A stretch of 64,000 nucleotides of DNA from Thermohalobaculum sp050331395 (GCA_050331395.1 JBHJGX010000076.1:7662-71661), one strand, 5' to 3'. Positions 40,596 through 50,028 are shown, counted from the stretch's first letter. The notes: generated from the sequence alone by a model not told the origin. A program made the numbers and translations.

Positions 40596-41216
40596 GTGCG
40601 CCGCGCCCTGACGATCGCCGCCTTAAGCTGCCTCTGCGTCGGATCCGGCGCGGGGCTTTACCGCGCGGCCGTCGAGGCGCCGCCGACGGTCGCCCCGCTG
40701 CCGCTGCCCGAGGAGAAACCCGGCACCCGTACCGTGCGATTCGAAGCGCCGCCCGCGCGGGCCTTCGCAGAGATCGCGGCCCGGCCCCTCTTCTCGTCCG
40801 ACCGCCGTCCGCCCGCACCGCCCGCACCAACCGCCGAGGCCTCCCGCCGGCCACCGCCCCGGATCGTCGTCTCCGGAACGACGAGCCTCGGCAAAGCGCT
40901 CTTGCGGGTCGACGGAGGACCGGCGGAGCTCCACGGGCTCGGTGCCATGCTCGCCGGCTGGCGGCTCAGCCAGATCGATGTGGCGCGCGACCGGGTGGTC
41001 CTCGAACGGGGCGGCGAGGAACTGGTGTTCGAGCTCGGCGAAGTGGCGCCCGACGGCGAGGGCGTCTCCCGGCCCGCGCGTGCCGTCGAGATCCCGGCCG
41101 AGCCGCTCCGTCGAACGGGATCGCCGGAAGCGCAGAACCGGGGTCGGCCGCCCAGGTCCGGCCGCCCGCAAGCGCGCATGACCGACATGATAGACAGGCT
41201 CGAAGAGATCGACTAG
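40596..41216 (+). CDS. Type II secretion protein GspN/GspC-like
   Basis: The 206-residue protein has an N-terminal membrane anchor and the homology-region motif FAEIAARPLFSSDRRPP (about residues 54-70), then a small beta domain (GTTSLGKALLRVDGG, AMLAGWRLSQID) like the HR domain of GspC. Such proteins in alphaproteobacteria are annotated GspN or GspC-like and are thought to connect the inner-membrane platform to the secretin GspD. The disordered tail is Pro/Arg-rich. The GTG start at 40596 follows GGAGAG. gspD follows after about 100 bases. Confidence 0.75.
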   Translation: MRRALTIAALSCLCVGSGAGLYRAAVEAPPTVAPLPLPEEKPGTRTVRFEAPPARAFAEIAARPLFSSDRRPPAPPAPTAEASRRPPPRIVVSGTTSLGKALLRVDGGPAELHGLGAMLAGWRLSQIDVARDRVVLERGGEELVFELGEVAPDGEGVSRPARAVEIPAEPLRRTGSPEAQNRGRPPRSGRPQARMTDMIDRLEEID

Positions 41217-41318
41217 CCGAGACAAGGGTTGCGCGGCGGATCCGGGACCGGAAGCTCTCGGATTGCCGGACCGCGCGCCGCCCGCCCGCCCGTCGCCCGG
41301 CCGCCTCCGAGGGATCAG

Positions 41319-43559
41319 ATGACCCGCGCCTGCCCCCACGCCCCCGTGTCGCGAGCGGCCGGACGCATCGGTCTCCTCGTGGCGGCGTCTCTGCTCGCCG
41401 GCTGCGAGAGCCTGCTGCCCGACACCGACCGCGATCCCGTCCGCACGGCCGCCGGTCTCGAGAGCGCCCGGACCGTGGGCCTCGGCAACCTTCCGGCAGA
41501 CCCGGAGCTCGCCCGCGCCGAAGCCCGCGCGCGCGCCGTCCGCGGGTTCATCCGCCGCGGCACCCCGCAACGGCCTGCGCTTTCGGACCGGCCGGAGACC
41601 GATCTGCAAGCCGGCGGCGGCGAGATCACCCTCGACTTCGTCGGCGCCGATCTTGCCAGCGTCGTCGAGGTCATGCTCGAGGACGGGCTCGGCGCGAACT
41701 ACGTGATCGATCCGGGCGTCGGCGGCACGGTCACGCTGCGGACGAACCGGCCCCTCCGCCGGGCCGAGATCCTCCCCACCCTCGAGGAGATTTTGCGGCT
41801 CAACAACGCCGCCATCGTCGAGCGGGCCGGCGTTTTCCGGATCGTGCCGCGGGCCCAGGCCGGCCTCTCCGCGCCGCTCGTCACCGCGGCCGACCTTTCC
41901 TCCCGGGGGCTCACGGTCCGGGTCACGCCGCTGCGCTTCGTCGCCGTCGACGACATCGCCGAAGTTCTGGAAGGCTTCGCACCTGTCGCGGGCTCGATCC
42001 GCTTCGACCCGGGACGGAACCTCGTCTTCACCACAGGCACCCAGGCCGAACAGACCACACTCCAGGACATCATCGCCACGCTCGACGTGAATTTCTTCGC
42101 CGGGCGGTCGTTCGCGCTTCGTCCGCTGCGCGAAGCCCGCGCCGAATTCGTCGTCGAGGAACTGCAGGCGCTCTTTGCGAGCCCCGCCGGCGGGCGGAAC
42201 CGGGCAATCCGCTTCCTCGGCGTCGAGCGGATCAACGCCGTCCTCGTCATCGCCGAAGACCAGGTGCTGCTCGAGGAGGCAATGGCCCTCATCCGGCATC
42301 TCGATCAAGGCGTGGGCGAGACCCCGCAACTGAGGGTTTACCCAGTCAGAAACCGCCGCGCCGGCGAGATCGCGATCATTCTCGGCGATATCTTCGGCGT
42401 CGAGGTGGGCGGCACCGGGCTCGAGGGGAGCGACATCGCGCCCTCCCTCTCCGAGCGCCGCGACCGGACGATCCAGACCCGGGACGCCCGCGGGGTGATC
42501 GTCGATCCGGACGCGGAAACGGAGACGCCAGAGCCCGGATCCACGTCTCCCGGCGGCGGTCCGGCCCCTGCCCCGCCGGCCGAGGGCAGTCGGCCTGGCA
42601 CACTCGGCGGCCGCTCGGGTGTCTTGCAGATCGTCGCCGACGAAGCCTCCAACTCCCTGGTCGCGCTCGCCACCGCCGACGGCGCCGGCGCCATCGAGAA
42701 CGCGCTCCAAAGCCTCGACCGCCAGCCGCTCCAGGTGATGATCGAGGCGACCCTTGTCGAAGTGCAGCTGAACGACACGCTCGAATACGGCGTCCGCTGG
42801 TTTCTCCAGTCCGGCAATTTCAACTTCAGCTTCGGCGACGTGGTGAACAGCACGATCCAGTCGGGCGCGGGCAACCTCTTTCCCGGCTTCAACGCGGCGT
42901 TTCGCACGACCGACATCCAAGTCACGCTCTCGGCGCTCGACGCGGTCACCGATGTCCAGGTGCTCTCCTCGCCGACGCTGATGGTCCTCGACAACCAGAT
43001 CGCCCGGCTCCAGGTGGGCGACCAGGTGCCGATCACGACCCGCTCGTCCCAGTCGACGGACGCGGCCGACGCGCCCATCGTCGCCGAAACCGAGTTCCGC
43101 GACACGGGCGTGATCCTCGAGATCCGCCCGACGGTCAATTCGGGCGGGCTCGTGGTGCTAGAGATCCGCCAGGAAGTCTCCGACGTTATCGATACGGCCG
43201 GCGATACGAACCCGACCTTTGCGCAACGCGTCGTCGAGAGCACGATCGCCGTGCAATCGGGCGACACCATCGCGCTGGCCGGGCTCATCGAGGAGACCGC
43301 AAGCCGGGGGCGCGAGGGCATCCCGGTGCTGTCGCGGATCCCGGTGATCGGCGGGGCGTTCGGCACAACCGCCGAGAGCGCGGACCGGACCGAGTTGCTG
43401 GTGCTCATCCGGCCGATCGTCGTGCGCGATCAGACCGATGCCCGCGCAGCGACCGAAGAGCTGCGGCGGAAGCTCGTCTCGCTCGTTCCGCGAGAGGAGA
43501 CGCCGGGGCTGCTGGACGGTGCGCTCAGCGGAAATGGGCCGCCGGCAGACGCCGAATGA
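41319..43559 (+). CDS. gspD: Type II secretion outer-membrane secretin GspD
   Basis: The 746-residue lipoprotein secretin has a lipobox LLAGC (Cys at about 28), N-domains N0-N3 (about 90-420) and the C-terminal secretin barrel (about 450-720) with VLSSPTLMVLDNQIARLQVG and VPITTRS. A Pro/Gly linker near 400-430 interrupts N3. It forms the exit channel for folded exoproteins; as a lipoprotein it may reach the outer membrane without a pilotin. Its last 35 bases overlap convergent gspK. Confidence 0.94.
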   Translation: MTRACPHAPVSRAAGRIGLLVAASLLAGCESLLPDTDRDPVRTAAGLESARTVGLGNLPADPELARAEARARAVRGFIRRGTPQRPALSDRPETDLQAGGGEITLDFVGADLASVVEVMLEDGLGANYVIDPGVGGTVTLRTNRPLRRAEILPTLEEILRLNNAAIVERAGVFRIVPRAQAGLSAPLVTAADLSSRGLTVRVTPLRFVAVDDIAEVLEGFAPVAGSIRFDPGRNLVFTTGTQAEQTTLQDIIATLDVNFFAGRSFALRPLREARAEFVVEELQALFASPAGGRNRAIRFLGVERINAVLVIAEDQVLLEEAMALIRHLDQGVGETPQLRVYPVRNRRAGEIAIILGDIFGVEVGGTGLEGSDIAPSLSERRDRTIQTRDARGVIVDPDAETETPEPGSTSPGGGPAPAPPAEGSRPGTLGGRSGVLQIVADEASNSLVALATADGAGAIENALQSLDRQPLQVMIEATLVEVQLNDTLEYGVRWFLQSGNFNFSFGDVVNSTIQSGAGNLFPGFNAAFRTTDIQVTLSALDAVTDVQVLSSPTLMVLDNQIARLQVGDQVPITTRSSQSTDAADAPIVAETEFRDTGVILEIRPTVNSGGLVVLEIRQEVSDVIDTAGDTNPTFAQRVVESTIAVQSGDTIALAGLIEETASRGREGIPVLSRIPVIGGAFGTTAESADRTELLVLIRPIVVRDQTDARAATEELRRKLVSLVPREETPGLLDGALSGNGPPADAE

Positions 43560-44430
43560 TCCGCACGGGCCGGGCCTCGGACGCGGAGATCTCGACCTCC
43601 ATCGCCCGCACGGCCCGCGTCCCGCCCGGAAGTTCGGCCGTCGCGGAGAGCGTAAAGGCCGCCCGCTCGGGCACCTGCCAGTCCAAAAGCGGCCCCGACC
43701 GGAGTGCGGTAAATCGCGCCCTCTCGTCCTCCGAAAGCGGCAGCGCCGCAAAGACTTCGGGGGTCGCCGTCAGCGGATCGGGCGCCGACCGCCCGGAGAG
43801 CACCGTCAGATGGGGCGCGATGCGGTCGAAAAGCGCCCGGTCGATCCCCGGGACTTTGAGCAGGTCGGCGACGGTCTCGATCTCCCGGTGGTCGAGCCGC
43901 CAGGAGACACCCCGGCTTCGCCCGTCCCGGTCCCGCGCCGCAAGGATCGCCGCAATCGCCGCATCGCCCGCACCCATTCGCGCGAGCACCGGGGCCAGCA
44001 CGTCTGCATCGGCCGCGTTCTCGTCGAGCTTGCCGTCCTCGGCCGCGACCCGAAGCGTGATCTCCGCCTCCCCGAGCCGGAGCGTGTAGGCCCGTCCGTC
44101 CCGGCCGATCCGCTCGGCGCCCGTCAGCGGCCGCGATCCGGCGCGCTCCCCAGCCACCGCGGGCAAGGGCGTACCGCGCGCCTCGGCCGCAAGACCGGAG
44201 GCGAGCCGCAAGATCGCCCCCTCGGCAAGGGCGCCCGCCCGCGCGGCCGCCACCTCGTTGGCCGCCACCCGTACCGCGAGCCGGCTTTCCCGCGTCACGC
44301 CGAGCGCCAGCACCGAGACCACCAGCGCGAGCCAAACGGCCGCAAATAGCGCGACGCCGCGATCTCGGATCGCCCGTTCGCGCCCGTGCCCGCGCTCGTG
44401 CCTGATCCCGTGCCCGATCCCGTCGCGCAT
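43525..44430 (-). CDS. gspK: Minor pseudopilin GspK, in inverted orientation
   Basis: The 301-residue protein has a long basic, His/Arg-rich leader (about 25 residues), the hydrophobic helix VALFAAVWLALVV without the Glu at position five (normal for GspK), and the large alpha domain (DENAADADVLAPVLARMGAG, LDHREIETVADLLKVPGID). It caps the pseudopilus tip. An AGGAGG ribosome site precedes ATG 44430. It is transcribed toward gspD from its own promoter, unlike the usual order J-K-L. Confidence 0.88.
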   Translation of the reverse strand: MRDGIGHGIRHERGHGRERAIRDRGVALFAAVWLALVVSVLALGVTRESRLAVRVAANEVAAARAGALAEGAILRLASGLAAEARGTPLPAVAGERAGSRPLTGAERIGRDGRAYTLRLGEAEITLRVAAEDGKLDENAADADVLAPVLARMGAGDAAIAAILAARDRDGRSRGVSWRLDHREIETVADLLKVPGIDRALFDRIAPHLTVLSGRSAPDPLTATPEVFAALPLSEDERARFTALRSGPLLDWQVPERAAFTLSATAELPGGTRAVRAMEVEISASEARPVRIIRRLPAAHFR

Positions 44431-44505
44431 GACCGGCCTCCTTGCCCGCCTGTCTGCCCTATGCCATCAGGGCGCAATGCGCGCCAGCCCAGCCGGGAGA
44501 CGAAC
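44431..44505. promoter_or_regulatory. 75-bp divergent promoter region (gspK and 2OG oxygenase)
   Basis: The gap must serve leftward gspK, with AGGAGG close to its start, and the rightward oxygenase gene, with GGGAGA close to its start. No clear operator was seen. Confidence 0.5.
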
Positions 44506-45138
44506 ATGAACGCCCGCAAGGCCCAGGTTATCGGCCTCTTTCCGACACCCCTCATGCATGTGCCACAGGTCGTCGGCGGACCGCTTCTCGAGAAAATCGT
44601 CGGGCGCATTCGCAGCGAGCACCGCGAGACCAATACGAAATCCGCCCAGCTGTCGCACACCGCCATGGTCACTGCGACCGAAGACCCGCTCTATGCCCAA
44701 GCGGGCGAGCGCATCCAGCCCCATGTGACCGAGTTCGGGGGGCTCCTCTTCGGCGAGGCGCTCAACTGGCAGATCAAGGAGATCTGGGTGAACGTGCTCG
44801 AGACCGGCGGCGCGCAGTCGGTGCACAACCACGCGAACAGCTTCGTCTCGGGGATCGTCTATTTGACCGGGCATCATCCGGGCTCGGGTACGGTGTTCTT
44901 CAAGGGGATGGGCGGGACCGAGTACAGTTTCGTCAATCAAAACAAGAATACCAACATGGGCCCCTACAGCGCGAGCCGCTGGCAAGCACCGCCCATGAGC
45001 CCGGGCGACATGGTGCTGTTCCCGAGCTTCATGCTGCACGAGGTTCCGAAGAACCAGGGCGAGCAGCGGATCACCATGGCCTTCAACGCCCTGCCCGACC
45101 GGCTGGACAGCTGGGGCTACCAGGTGCGCTTCAGCTGA
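44506..45138 (+). CDS. 2OG-Fe(II) oxygenase-like protein, paralogue of the 24359 gene
   Basis: The 210-residue protein matches the enzyme at 24359 along its length: IGLFPTPLMH, KEIWVNVLETGGAQSVHNH, NSFVSGIVYL, GDMVLFPSFMLHEV and NALPDRLDSWGYQVRFS. Iron ligands are the His pair of HNH and the later His of LHEV. Substrate unknown. Its 3' end overlaps the convergent TauE-like gene by eight bases. It stands alone next to gspK, so no pathway can be inferred. Confidence 0.85.
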   Translation: MNARKAQVIGLFPTPLMHVPQVVGGPLLEKIVGRIRSEHRETNTKSAQLSHTAMVTATEDPLYAQAGERIQPHVTEFGGLLFGEALNWQIKEIWVNVLETGGAQSVHNHANSFVSGIVYLTGHHPGSGTVFFKGMGGTEYSFVNQNKNTNMGPYSASRWQAPPMSPGDMVLFPSFMLHEVPKNQGEQRITMAFNALPDRLDSWGYQVRFS

Positions 45139-45841
45139 GGCTGCGCGCGGCGAGGAGAAGGGCGCTCAGCGCCGCGAGGCTCTCCATCAGCGCGCGGCCC
45201 GTGGCGGGCGGGATCGCCCGGGCGGCCAGCCGTCCGCCGAGATAGCCTGCCGCCACCCCGGGCCAGAGGCGCACGCCCGCCAAAGCCTCGGCGGTGCCGA
45301 ACCGGCCCGCCAAGGCCAGCGCGATCAACGAAAGGCAGCAGGCCACGGTGAAAACCGCAGCGATGGTGGCCCGTGCAGCCTCGGGCCTGACGCGCGCATA
45401 AAGGACGACGAGCGGCGGCCCGTGAATGCCGGAGACCGTGCCCATGAGCCCGGCCGCGCCGCCTGCGATCCCCGCCGCTGTCCGGGTGGGCCGAACCGCC
45501 AGCCCGAGCCGTCCGAGGGCGAGGGCTGCGAGCACGGCGAGGGCGAAGACGAGGCCGAGATCCGGTCCCGCGAGCGCGACGACCGGTGCGGCCGCGAGGG
45601 TCCCGGCTCCGACCCCGACGACGAGCGGGCCGAGCCCGCGGCGATCGACGGCCCGGCGCCCCACTGCGGCCATGACCGTCGAGAGCCCGAGCATCGCCAG
45701 GATCGACGGCCCCGGCACGAGGGAGAGATCGACGAGCGCGAGCAGCGGCACGGCGACCATGGCAAAACCGATGCCGACCGCCGCCTGCACCGCGGCGGCG
45801 AGGGCGACCGCGACGCTCGCAAGGAGAAAACTCGTCTCCAC
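45131..45841 (-). CDS. TauE/SafE-family anion exporter
   Basis: The 236-residue membrane protein has seven to eight segments and the TauE/SafE layout (two repeated halves; AVGIGFAMVAVPLLALVD in the first, GGAAGLMGTVSGIHGPPLV in the second). Family members export sulfite, sulfoacetate or related anions. It ends an operon whose upstream gene is a PLP-dependent lyase, as in cuyA-cuyZ cysteate loci, which supports sulfite export. Gap to that gene: three bases. Confidence 0.85.
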   Translation of the reverse strand: METSFLLASVAVALAAAVQAAVGIGFAMVAVPLLALVDLSLVPGPSILAMLGLSTVMAAVGRRAVDRRGLGPLVVGVGAGTLAAAPVVALAGPDLGLVFALAVLAALALGRLGLAVRPTRTAAGIAGGAAGLMGTVSGIHGPPLVVLYARVRPEAARATIAAVFTVACCLSLIALALAGRFGTAEALAGVRLWPGVAAGYLGGRLAARAIPPATGRALMESLAALSALLLAARSLS

Positions 45842-45844
45842 GCC

Positions 45845-46867
45845 TCAGAGGCAATCCGCATAGGCGAAGAGCGCCGGCAGGCCGCCTGTGTGCCAAAAGA
45901 GGACGTTGCCCGACAGGCTGCCCTCGCGGGCAGCGAGGATCAGCCCGGCCAGCGCCTTGCCCGTATAGACCGGGTCGGTGAAGAGCCCTTCGGTCGCGGC
46001 CGCGAGCCGGATGGCTTCGCTCACATGGGCGCTCGGCTGCCCGTAGCCGGGCGCGAGGGCCCGGTCGTCGAGGCGAATATCCTTTGGCGCGACCGGGTTC
46101 TCGATCCCGAGCATCCGGGCGAGATCGTCGATCCGCCGGCCAATCCGGGCCTCCTGCGGGGCGGCCGGGCGCCGCACGCAGATGCCGAGCACCGGTGTCT
46201 CTATGCCGAGCGCCCGGAGCCCGAGGAGAAGGCCCACATGGGTGAGCCCGCTGCCCGAGGGCACGATAATCGTCTGCGGCCAGGCGCCGGCGCCGATCTG
46301 GACGGCGAGCTCTTCGGCCGCCGCCACATATCCGAGGGCCCCAATCGGCGGGTGCTCGGGTCCGAGCGGGATCGCGAAAGGCCGCCGCCCCTCGGCCCTC
46401 AACCCCTCTGCCAGGCGCGCCACCGCCAAGTCGGCACCCATCTCGTCCTCACCTTCGGGATAGGCGTGGATTTGGGCCCCGAGCAACCGATCGAGGAGCA
46501 CGTTGCCGTTCGTGCGATGGAGCGGCCCGACCCCGGCCACCCGCTCTTCGAGCTGGATATGACAGCCCATGCCGAACCGCGCCGCATAGGCCGCCGTCGC
46601 CCGCACGAAGTTCGACTGAACCGCACCCGTCACCAGGAGCGTGTCGGCGCCCTCGGCCCGCGCACGTCCGACGTAATAGTCGAGCTGCCGCGTCTTGTTC
46701 CCGCCGAACGCAAACCCGGTCAGATCGTCCCGCTTGACCGAGAGCGTGAGCCCGAGCGCGGCGCCGAGCCGGGGCAGCGCCTCGAGCGGCGTCGGATAGT
46801 GCCCGGCCCGGAGGCTCGGGAAGGGTGCCAGAAGATCCCCGACCCCGGCTGCGACAGCGGCGGTCAC
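45845..46867 (-). CDS. PLP-dependent D-cysteine desulfhydrase / L-cysteate sulfo-lyase-like enzyme
   Basis: The 340-residue enzyme is of the fold-type II tryptophan synthase beta class. KRDDLTGFAFGGNKTRQLDYY holds the PLP lysine (Lys58); TGAVQSNFVRATAAYAARFG and IVPSGSGLTHVGLLLG bind substrate carboxylate and PLP phosphate. The family includes D-cysteine desulfhydrase, ACC deaminase and CuyA (L-cysteate sulfo-lyase, giving pyruvate, ammonia and sulfite). The TauE-like exporter next door favours a C-S cleaving, sulfite-forming role. GTG 46867 overlaps the BKACE stop; this gives the normal length. Confidence 0.8.
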   Translation of the reverse strand: MTAAVAAGVGDLLAPFPSLRAGHYPTPLEALPRLGAALGLTLSVKRDDLTGFAFGGNKTRQLDYYVGRARAEGADTLLVTGAVQSNFVRATAAYAARFGMGCHIQLEERVAGVGPLHRTNGNVLLDRLLGAQIHAYPEGEDEMGADLAVARLAEGLRAEGRRPFAIPLGPEHPPIGALGYVAAAEELAVQIGAGAWPQTIIVPSGSGLTHVGLLLGLRALGIETPVLGICVRRPAAPQEARIGRRIDDLARMLGIENPVAPKDIRLDDRALAPGYGQPSAHVSEAIRLAAATEGLFTDPVYTGKALAGLILAAREGSLSGNVLFWHTGGLPALFAYADCL

Positions 46868-47691
46868 GCGGCGAGCCCGAGGATCGCCCGCGCCTCGGCA
46901 GGGGTTGCAACGGGGCGTTCGTAGCGGGCGCACAGCTCGACGGTTCGCCGCACCAACGCCGCGTTCGAGGGCGCGAGCGTGTCACGGTCAAGCCGGACAT
47001 TGTCCTCGAGACCGGTCCGCGCATGCCCTCCGGCGGCGATGCACCATTCGTTCATCTCGATCTGATGGCGGCCGATCCCGGCGCCACACCACTCCGCATC
47101 CGGGGCGAGACGACCGAGGGTCTCGACGTAAAAGTCGAACACCCGCTTGTCCGCCGGCATCGCGTTCTTCACGCCCATGACGAACTGAACGTAAAGCGGC
47201 CCGACGAGCCGCCCGTCGCCCGCCATCTTCACCGCCTGGAAGATGTGCGAAAGATCGAAGGCCTCGATCTCGGGTTTGATGCCATAGGTTTTCATCTCGA
47301 GCGCGAGCCAGTCCACCAGATCCGGGCTGTTCTCGTAGACGCGCGTCGGGAAATTGTTCGAACCGACCGTTAGCGAGGCCATGTCCGGCTTGAGCGGCAG
47401 CATGCCCCCGCGGGCCCGGCCCGAACCCGAGCGCCCCCCGGTCGAGAACTGGATGATCGCGCCCGGGCAGTGGCGCTCGAGCCCCTCCTTCAGCCGGGCG
47501 AACCGCTCGGGGTCCGAACTCGGCAACCCTTCGTCGGTGCGCACATGGGCGTGCACGATCGATGCACCGGCCTCGACGGCCTCCTGCGAGGCCTCGACCT
47601 GTTCGTCGACCGAGATCGGCACGGCCGGATTGTCCGCCTTGGTCGGCACCGATCCGGTGATCGCGACGCAGACGATGCAGGGCTTCGGCAT
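46864..47691 (-). CDS. Beta-keto acid cleavage enzyme (BKACE, DUF849)
   Basis: The 275-residue enzyme is of the BKACE family, which splits beta-keto acids with acetyl-CoA into acetoacetate and a new acyl-CoA, using zinc. Zinc ligands are His47 and His49 (VHAHVR) with a later Glu/His (IGRHQIEMNEW). TIM-barrel strands start CIVCVAITGS. Members act on 3-keto-5-aminohexanoate, dehydrocarnitine and others; the substrate here is unknown. ATG 47691 has GGAGGAAAG upstream. First gene of the operon with the lyase and exporter. Confidence 0.88.
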   Translation of the reverse strand: MPKPCIVCVAITGSVPTKADNPAVPISVDEQVEASQEAVEAGASIVHAHVRTDEGLPSSDPERFARLKEGLERHCPGAIIQFSTGGRSGSGRARGGMLPLKPDMASLTVGSNNFPTRVYENSPDLVDWLALEMKTYGIKPEIEAFDLSHIFQAVKMAGDGRLVGPLYVQFVMGVKNAMPADKRVFDFYVETLGRLAPDAEWCGAGIGRHQIEMNEWCIAAGGHARTGLEDNVRLDRDTLAPSNAALVRRTVELCARYERPVATPAEARAILGLAA

Positions 47692-47822
47692 CCTTTCCTC
47701 CCCGAGAGCGTTATCGGGCGAGCCTAGCCCGAACCGAGCCCGATCACAAAAGCTCACCGTCGGGTGCGGCCGGCCGAAACGTATCGTATTCTCCGACCAG
47801 ACCCCAACCAGGAGACAGCCCC
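47692..47822. promoter_or_regulatory. Divergent region between BKACE operon and lipase-like gene
   Basis: The 131-base gap holds both promoters. CCAGGAGAC at 47808-47816 is the ribosome site for ATG 47823. CGTATCGTATTC near 47780 is the only AT-richer patch. No operator recognised. Confidence 0.4.
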
Positions 47823-49949
47823 ATGCCCCCGAGCTTTCGCGAATATCTGCTCATGTCCGTCGACGCCTACGACAACCGGATCGCTGCGCAGGATCCGACG
47901 GCCATCGCGATCGCAGACCCGGCGGTGGAAGAGATCTTTCCGCGCTGGGAGGTGAGCGCCCCCGAGGGCGAGGGCATCCCGCGGAACGCGAGCCGCACGG
48001 CGGGCAACGGGTTCGAGGCCAATATCTACACCGACGAGGCCGCGGGCGAGGTGGTGGTCGCCTTCCGCGGCACCGAGTTCGGCTTCTTCCTCGATGCGGT
48101 CGATGACGGCGATTTCGACCTGATCGACGAGGCGAACCTCGACCGGGACATCCAGACGCTCTTCGGCTATTATCAAGACGGCGGTGCGACGCTCCAGGCC
48201 GAGATCGACCGCGAGGGCGGGCTCGTTCCCTATATCGAAGAAACCTTCGGCGTCGGCGAGACCGAGGCGGAGATCATCGTCGCCGTTCTCGATCTGATCG
48301 ACGGCGATCCCTTCGGCGGCGGGCTCGACCCGCTCATCGAGGAAGGCGAGGCGGTGCTCCGGTCCCAGGTGCAACTCGCGCTCAACGTCACACTCCAGGC
48401 GGCAGCCGACAATCCGGGCAAGACGGTGACGGTGACGGGCCACTCCCTCGGCGGCGCGATCGCGGCGGCGGTCTCGGCCGGGCTCGGCGTGCCGGCGGTC
48501 ACCTTCGATCCGGCGCCATATGCCTCCGACGGGCTGCTCGACTATGCGCGGAGCGAGGCGGCGGTGCAGCAGGGACAAGTCCCGGGCGTCGACACGGCCG
48601 CCGCGGGCTGGGACGCAGGCGCCTCGCCCCAACAGACGGCGGCGGATCTCGTCGACCGTTATCTCCTCGAGGGAAGCTTCGTGCCGGGGATCTACTTCTC
48701 CGCCGACCCGAACGATCTGCCCGAGGGGGCAGGCACAGTGACGGTGCTCGACATCCCGGGCGCGGATCAGGACCCCTTTACGCTCCATTTCGTCGATCTG
48801 ATCCTCCTCGCTTTCGACAGCGAGGAACGGGCAAGCGACGCCCGGCCGAGCTTCGCGCGCCTCGCCGAACCCCTGCCGACGCTGCTTGCGCAAATGGACA
48901 ACGGCGACCTAGTCTCGCCGATCGACGAAAGCTCGGCGAGTTTCTTCCGGGCGCTTACCATCGAAGACGCGTTCTATGCGCTTTTTGCGGATCTGATGAC
49001 GCTCGTCGCCGCCGAAGCCGCGGATCTCGACCCGGACAACCGGTATCCGGAACTGACCGAGGCGCTCGAACGCGACCTGATCGATGCCAGCCTACAAACC
49101 GTCGGCCAGATCATGACAGCGCTCGAGTTCGAAACGCTGCCGACGGTGGCCGATGTCTATGGCGACCCTCGCGGCGGACCGGAGGCGGATTTCATCGTCG
49201 GCCGGTTCGGGCGCGCAGAGGTGGTCACGCCCGGGCTCGCCCGGGATTACATCGCGACGGGAGGCGGGGCGCGCGACACGGTCTTCGGCAACGTCCAGCA
49301 ACTCGACCAGGACTTTATCCATGATTTCGAACCGGGCGACCGGATCGTCGTCTCCGGCGCGAGCTTCGGCGCCGACGGCCTTACGGTAACGCCAGGCGCA
49401 ATCTCGGCGCTCGCCATCGACACGACGGGCGACGGGGCAGCCGAGGCGGTGATCGAGATCCGCGGCAGCTTTGCGCGCGCCGACTTTACTGTGGAGCCCG
49501 ACCCGGACGGCACGGCTATCCGCTTCACCGACGACACGCTGGCGGTGCCGATCTTGCTCGTGGATGTCGAGCAGATCGTGCTTCTGTATGAAGCGACGCT
49601 CGACCGGTCGCCCGAGGATAGCGGTCTCAACTATTGGGTCGATCAGCGCGCGGCGGGTCTCGGTGAGACGGCTTTGGCTGAGGCGTTTCTCTTCGCGCCC
49701 GAGTTCGAGGCGAAGACCGGCCCCGTCGACAGCTTGACCGATGTGGAGTTGATCGACGCCTTCTACCTGAATGTTCTCGGTCGGCCCGGCGACGCGGGCG
49801 GCGTGGACTTTTGGACCGGAAAACTCGGCGACGGAGCAAGCCGGCCCGATGTGCTCCTGGCCTTTAGCGGCTCGCCCGAGAACGTTGCACAAGTTGCGGC
49901 AGTCGAGACCATCGCGCAGGACGAGAACGGCGACTGGAGCGTGGCTTGA
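47823..49949 (+). CDS. Lipase-like alpha/beta hydrolase with C-terminal DUF4214 domain
   Basis: The 708-residue protein has no signal peptide. Residues about 60-260 form a class-3 lipase-like fold (VVVAFRGTEFG) with the nucleophile elbow GHSLGGAIAAAVSAG (Ser at about 207) and a candidate Asp/His later. A middle region includes an acidic beta-rich segment of the type found in secreted proteins (DTVFGNVQQLDQDFIHDFEPGD). The C-terminus (about 570-690) has two DUF4214 repeats (LLYEATLDRSPEDSGLNYW, FYLNVLGRPGDAGGVDFW), common in exported adhesin-like proteins. Lacking a signal peptide, it is probably a type I substrate. Confidence 0.8.
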   Translation: MPPSFREYLLMSVDAYDNRIAAQDPTAIAIADPAVEEIFPRWEVSAPEGEGIPRNASRTAGNGFEANIYTDEAAGEVVVAFRGTEFGFFLDAVDDGDFDLIDEANLDRDIQTLFGYYQDGGATLQAEIDREGGLVPYIEETFGVGETEAEIIVAVLDLIDGDPFGGGLDPLIEEGEAVLRSQVQLALNVTLQAAADNPGKTVTVTGHSLGGAIAAAVSAGLGVPAVTFDPAPYASDGLLDYARSEAAVQQGQVPGVDTAAAGWDAGASPQQTAADLVDRYLLEGSFVPGIYFSADPNDLPEGAGTVTVLDIPGADQDPFTLHFVDLILLAFDSEERASDARPSFARLAEPLPTLLAQMDNGDLVSPIDESSASFFRALTIEDAFYALFADLMTLVAAEAADLDPDNRYPELTEALERDLIDASLQTVGQIMTALEFETLPTVADVYGDPRGGPEADFIVGRFGRAEVVTPGLARDYIATGGGARDTVFGNVQQLDQDFIHDFEPGDRIVVSGASFGADGLTVTPGAISALAIDTTGDGAAEAVIEIRGSFARADFTVEPDPDGTAIRFTDDTLAVPILLVDVEQIVLLYEATLDRSPEDSGLNYWVDQRAAGLGETALAEAFLFAPEFEAKTGPVDSLTDVELIDAFYLNVLGRPGDAGGVDFWTGKLGDGASRPDVLLAFSGSPENVAQVAAVETIAQDENGDWSVA

Positions 49950-50028
49950 GCGGGCGCGGTGGCGCGCGTCAGGTCGCCCGCATCTTGATGCGGTCGACCC
50001 GGCGCGCGCGCCTGAACCGGCCTCGACC

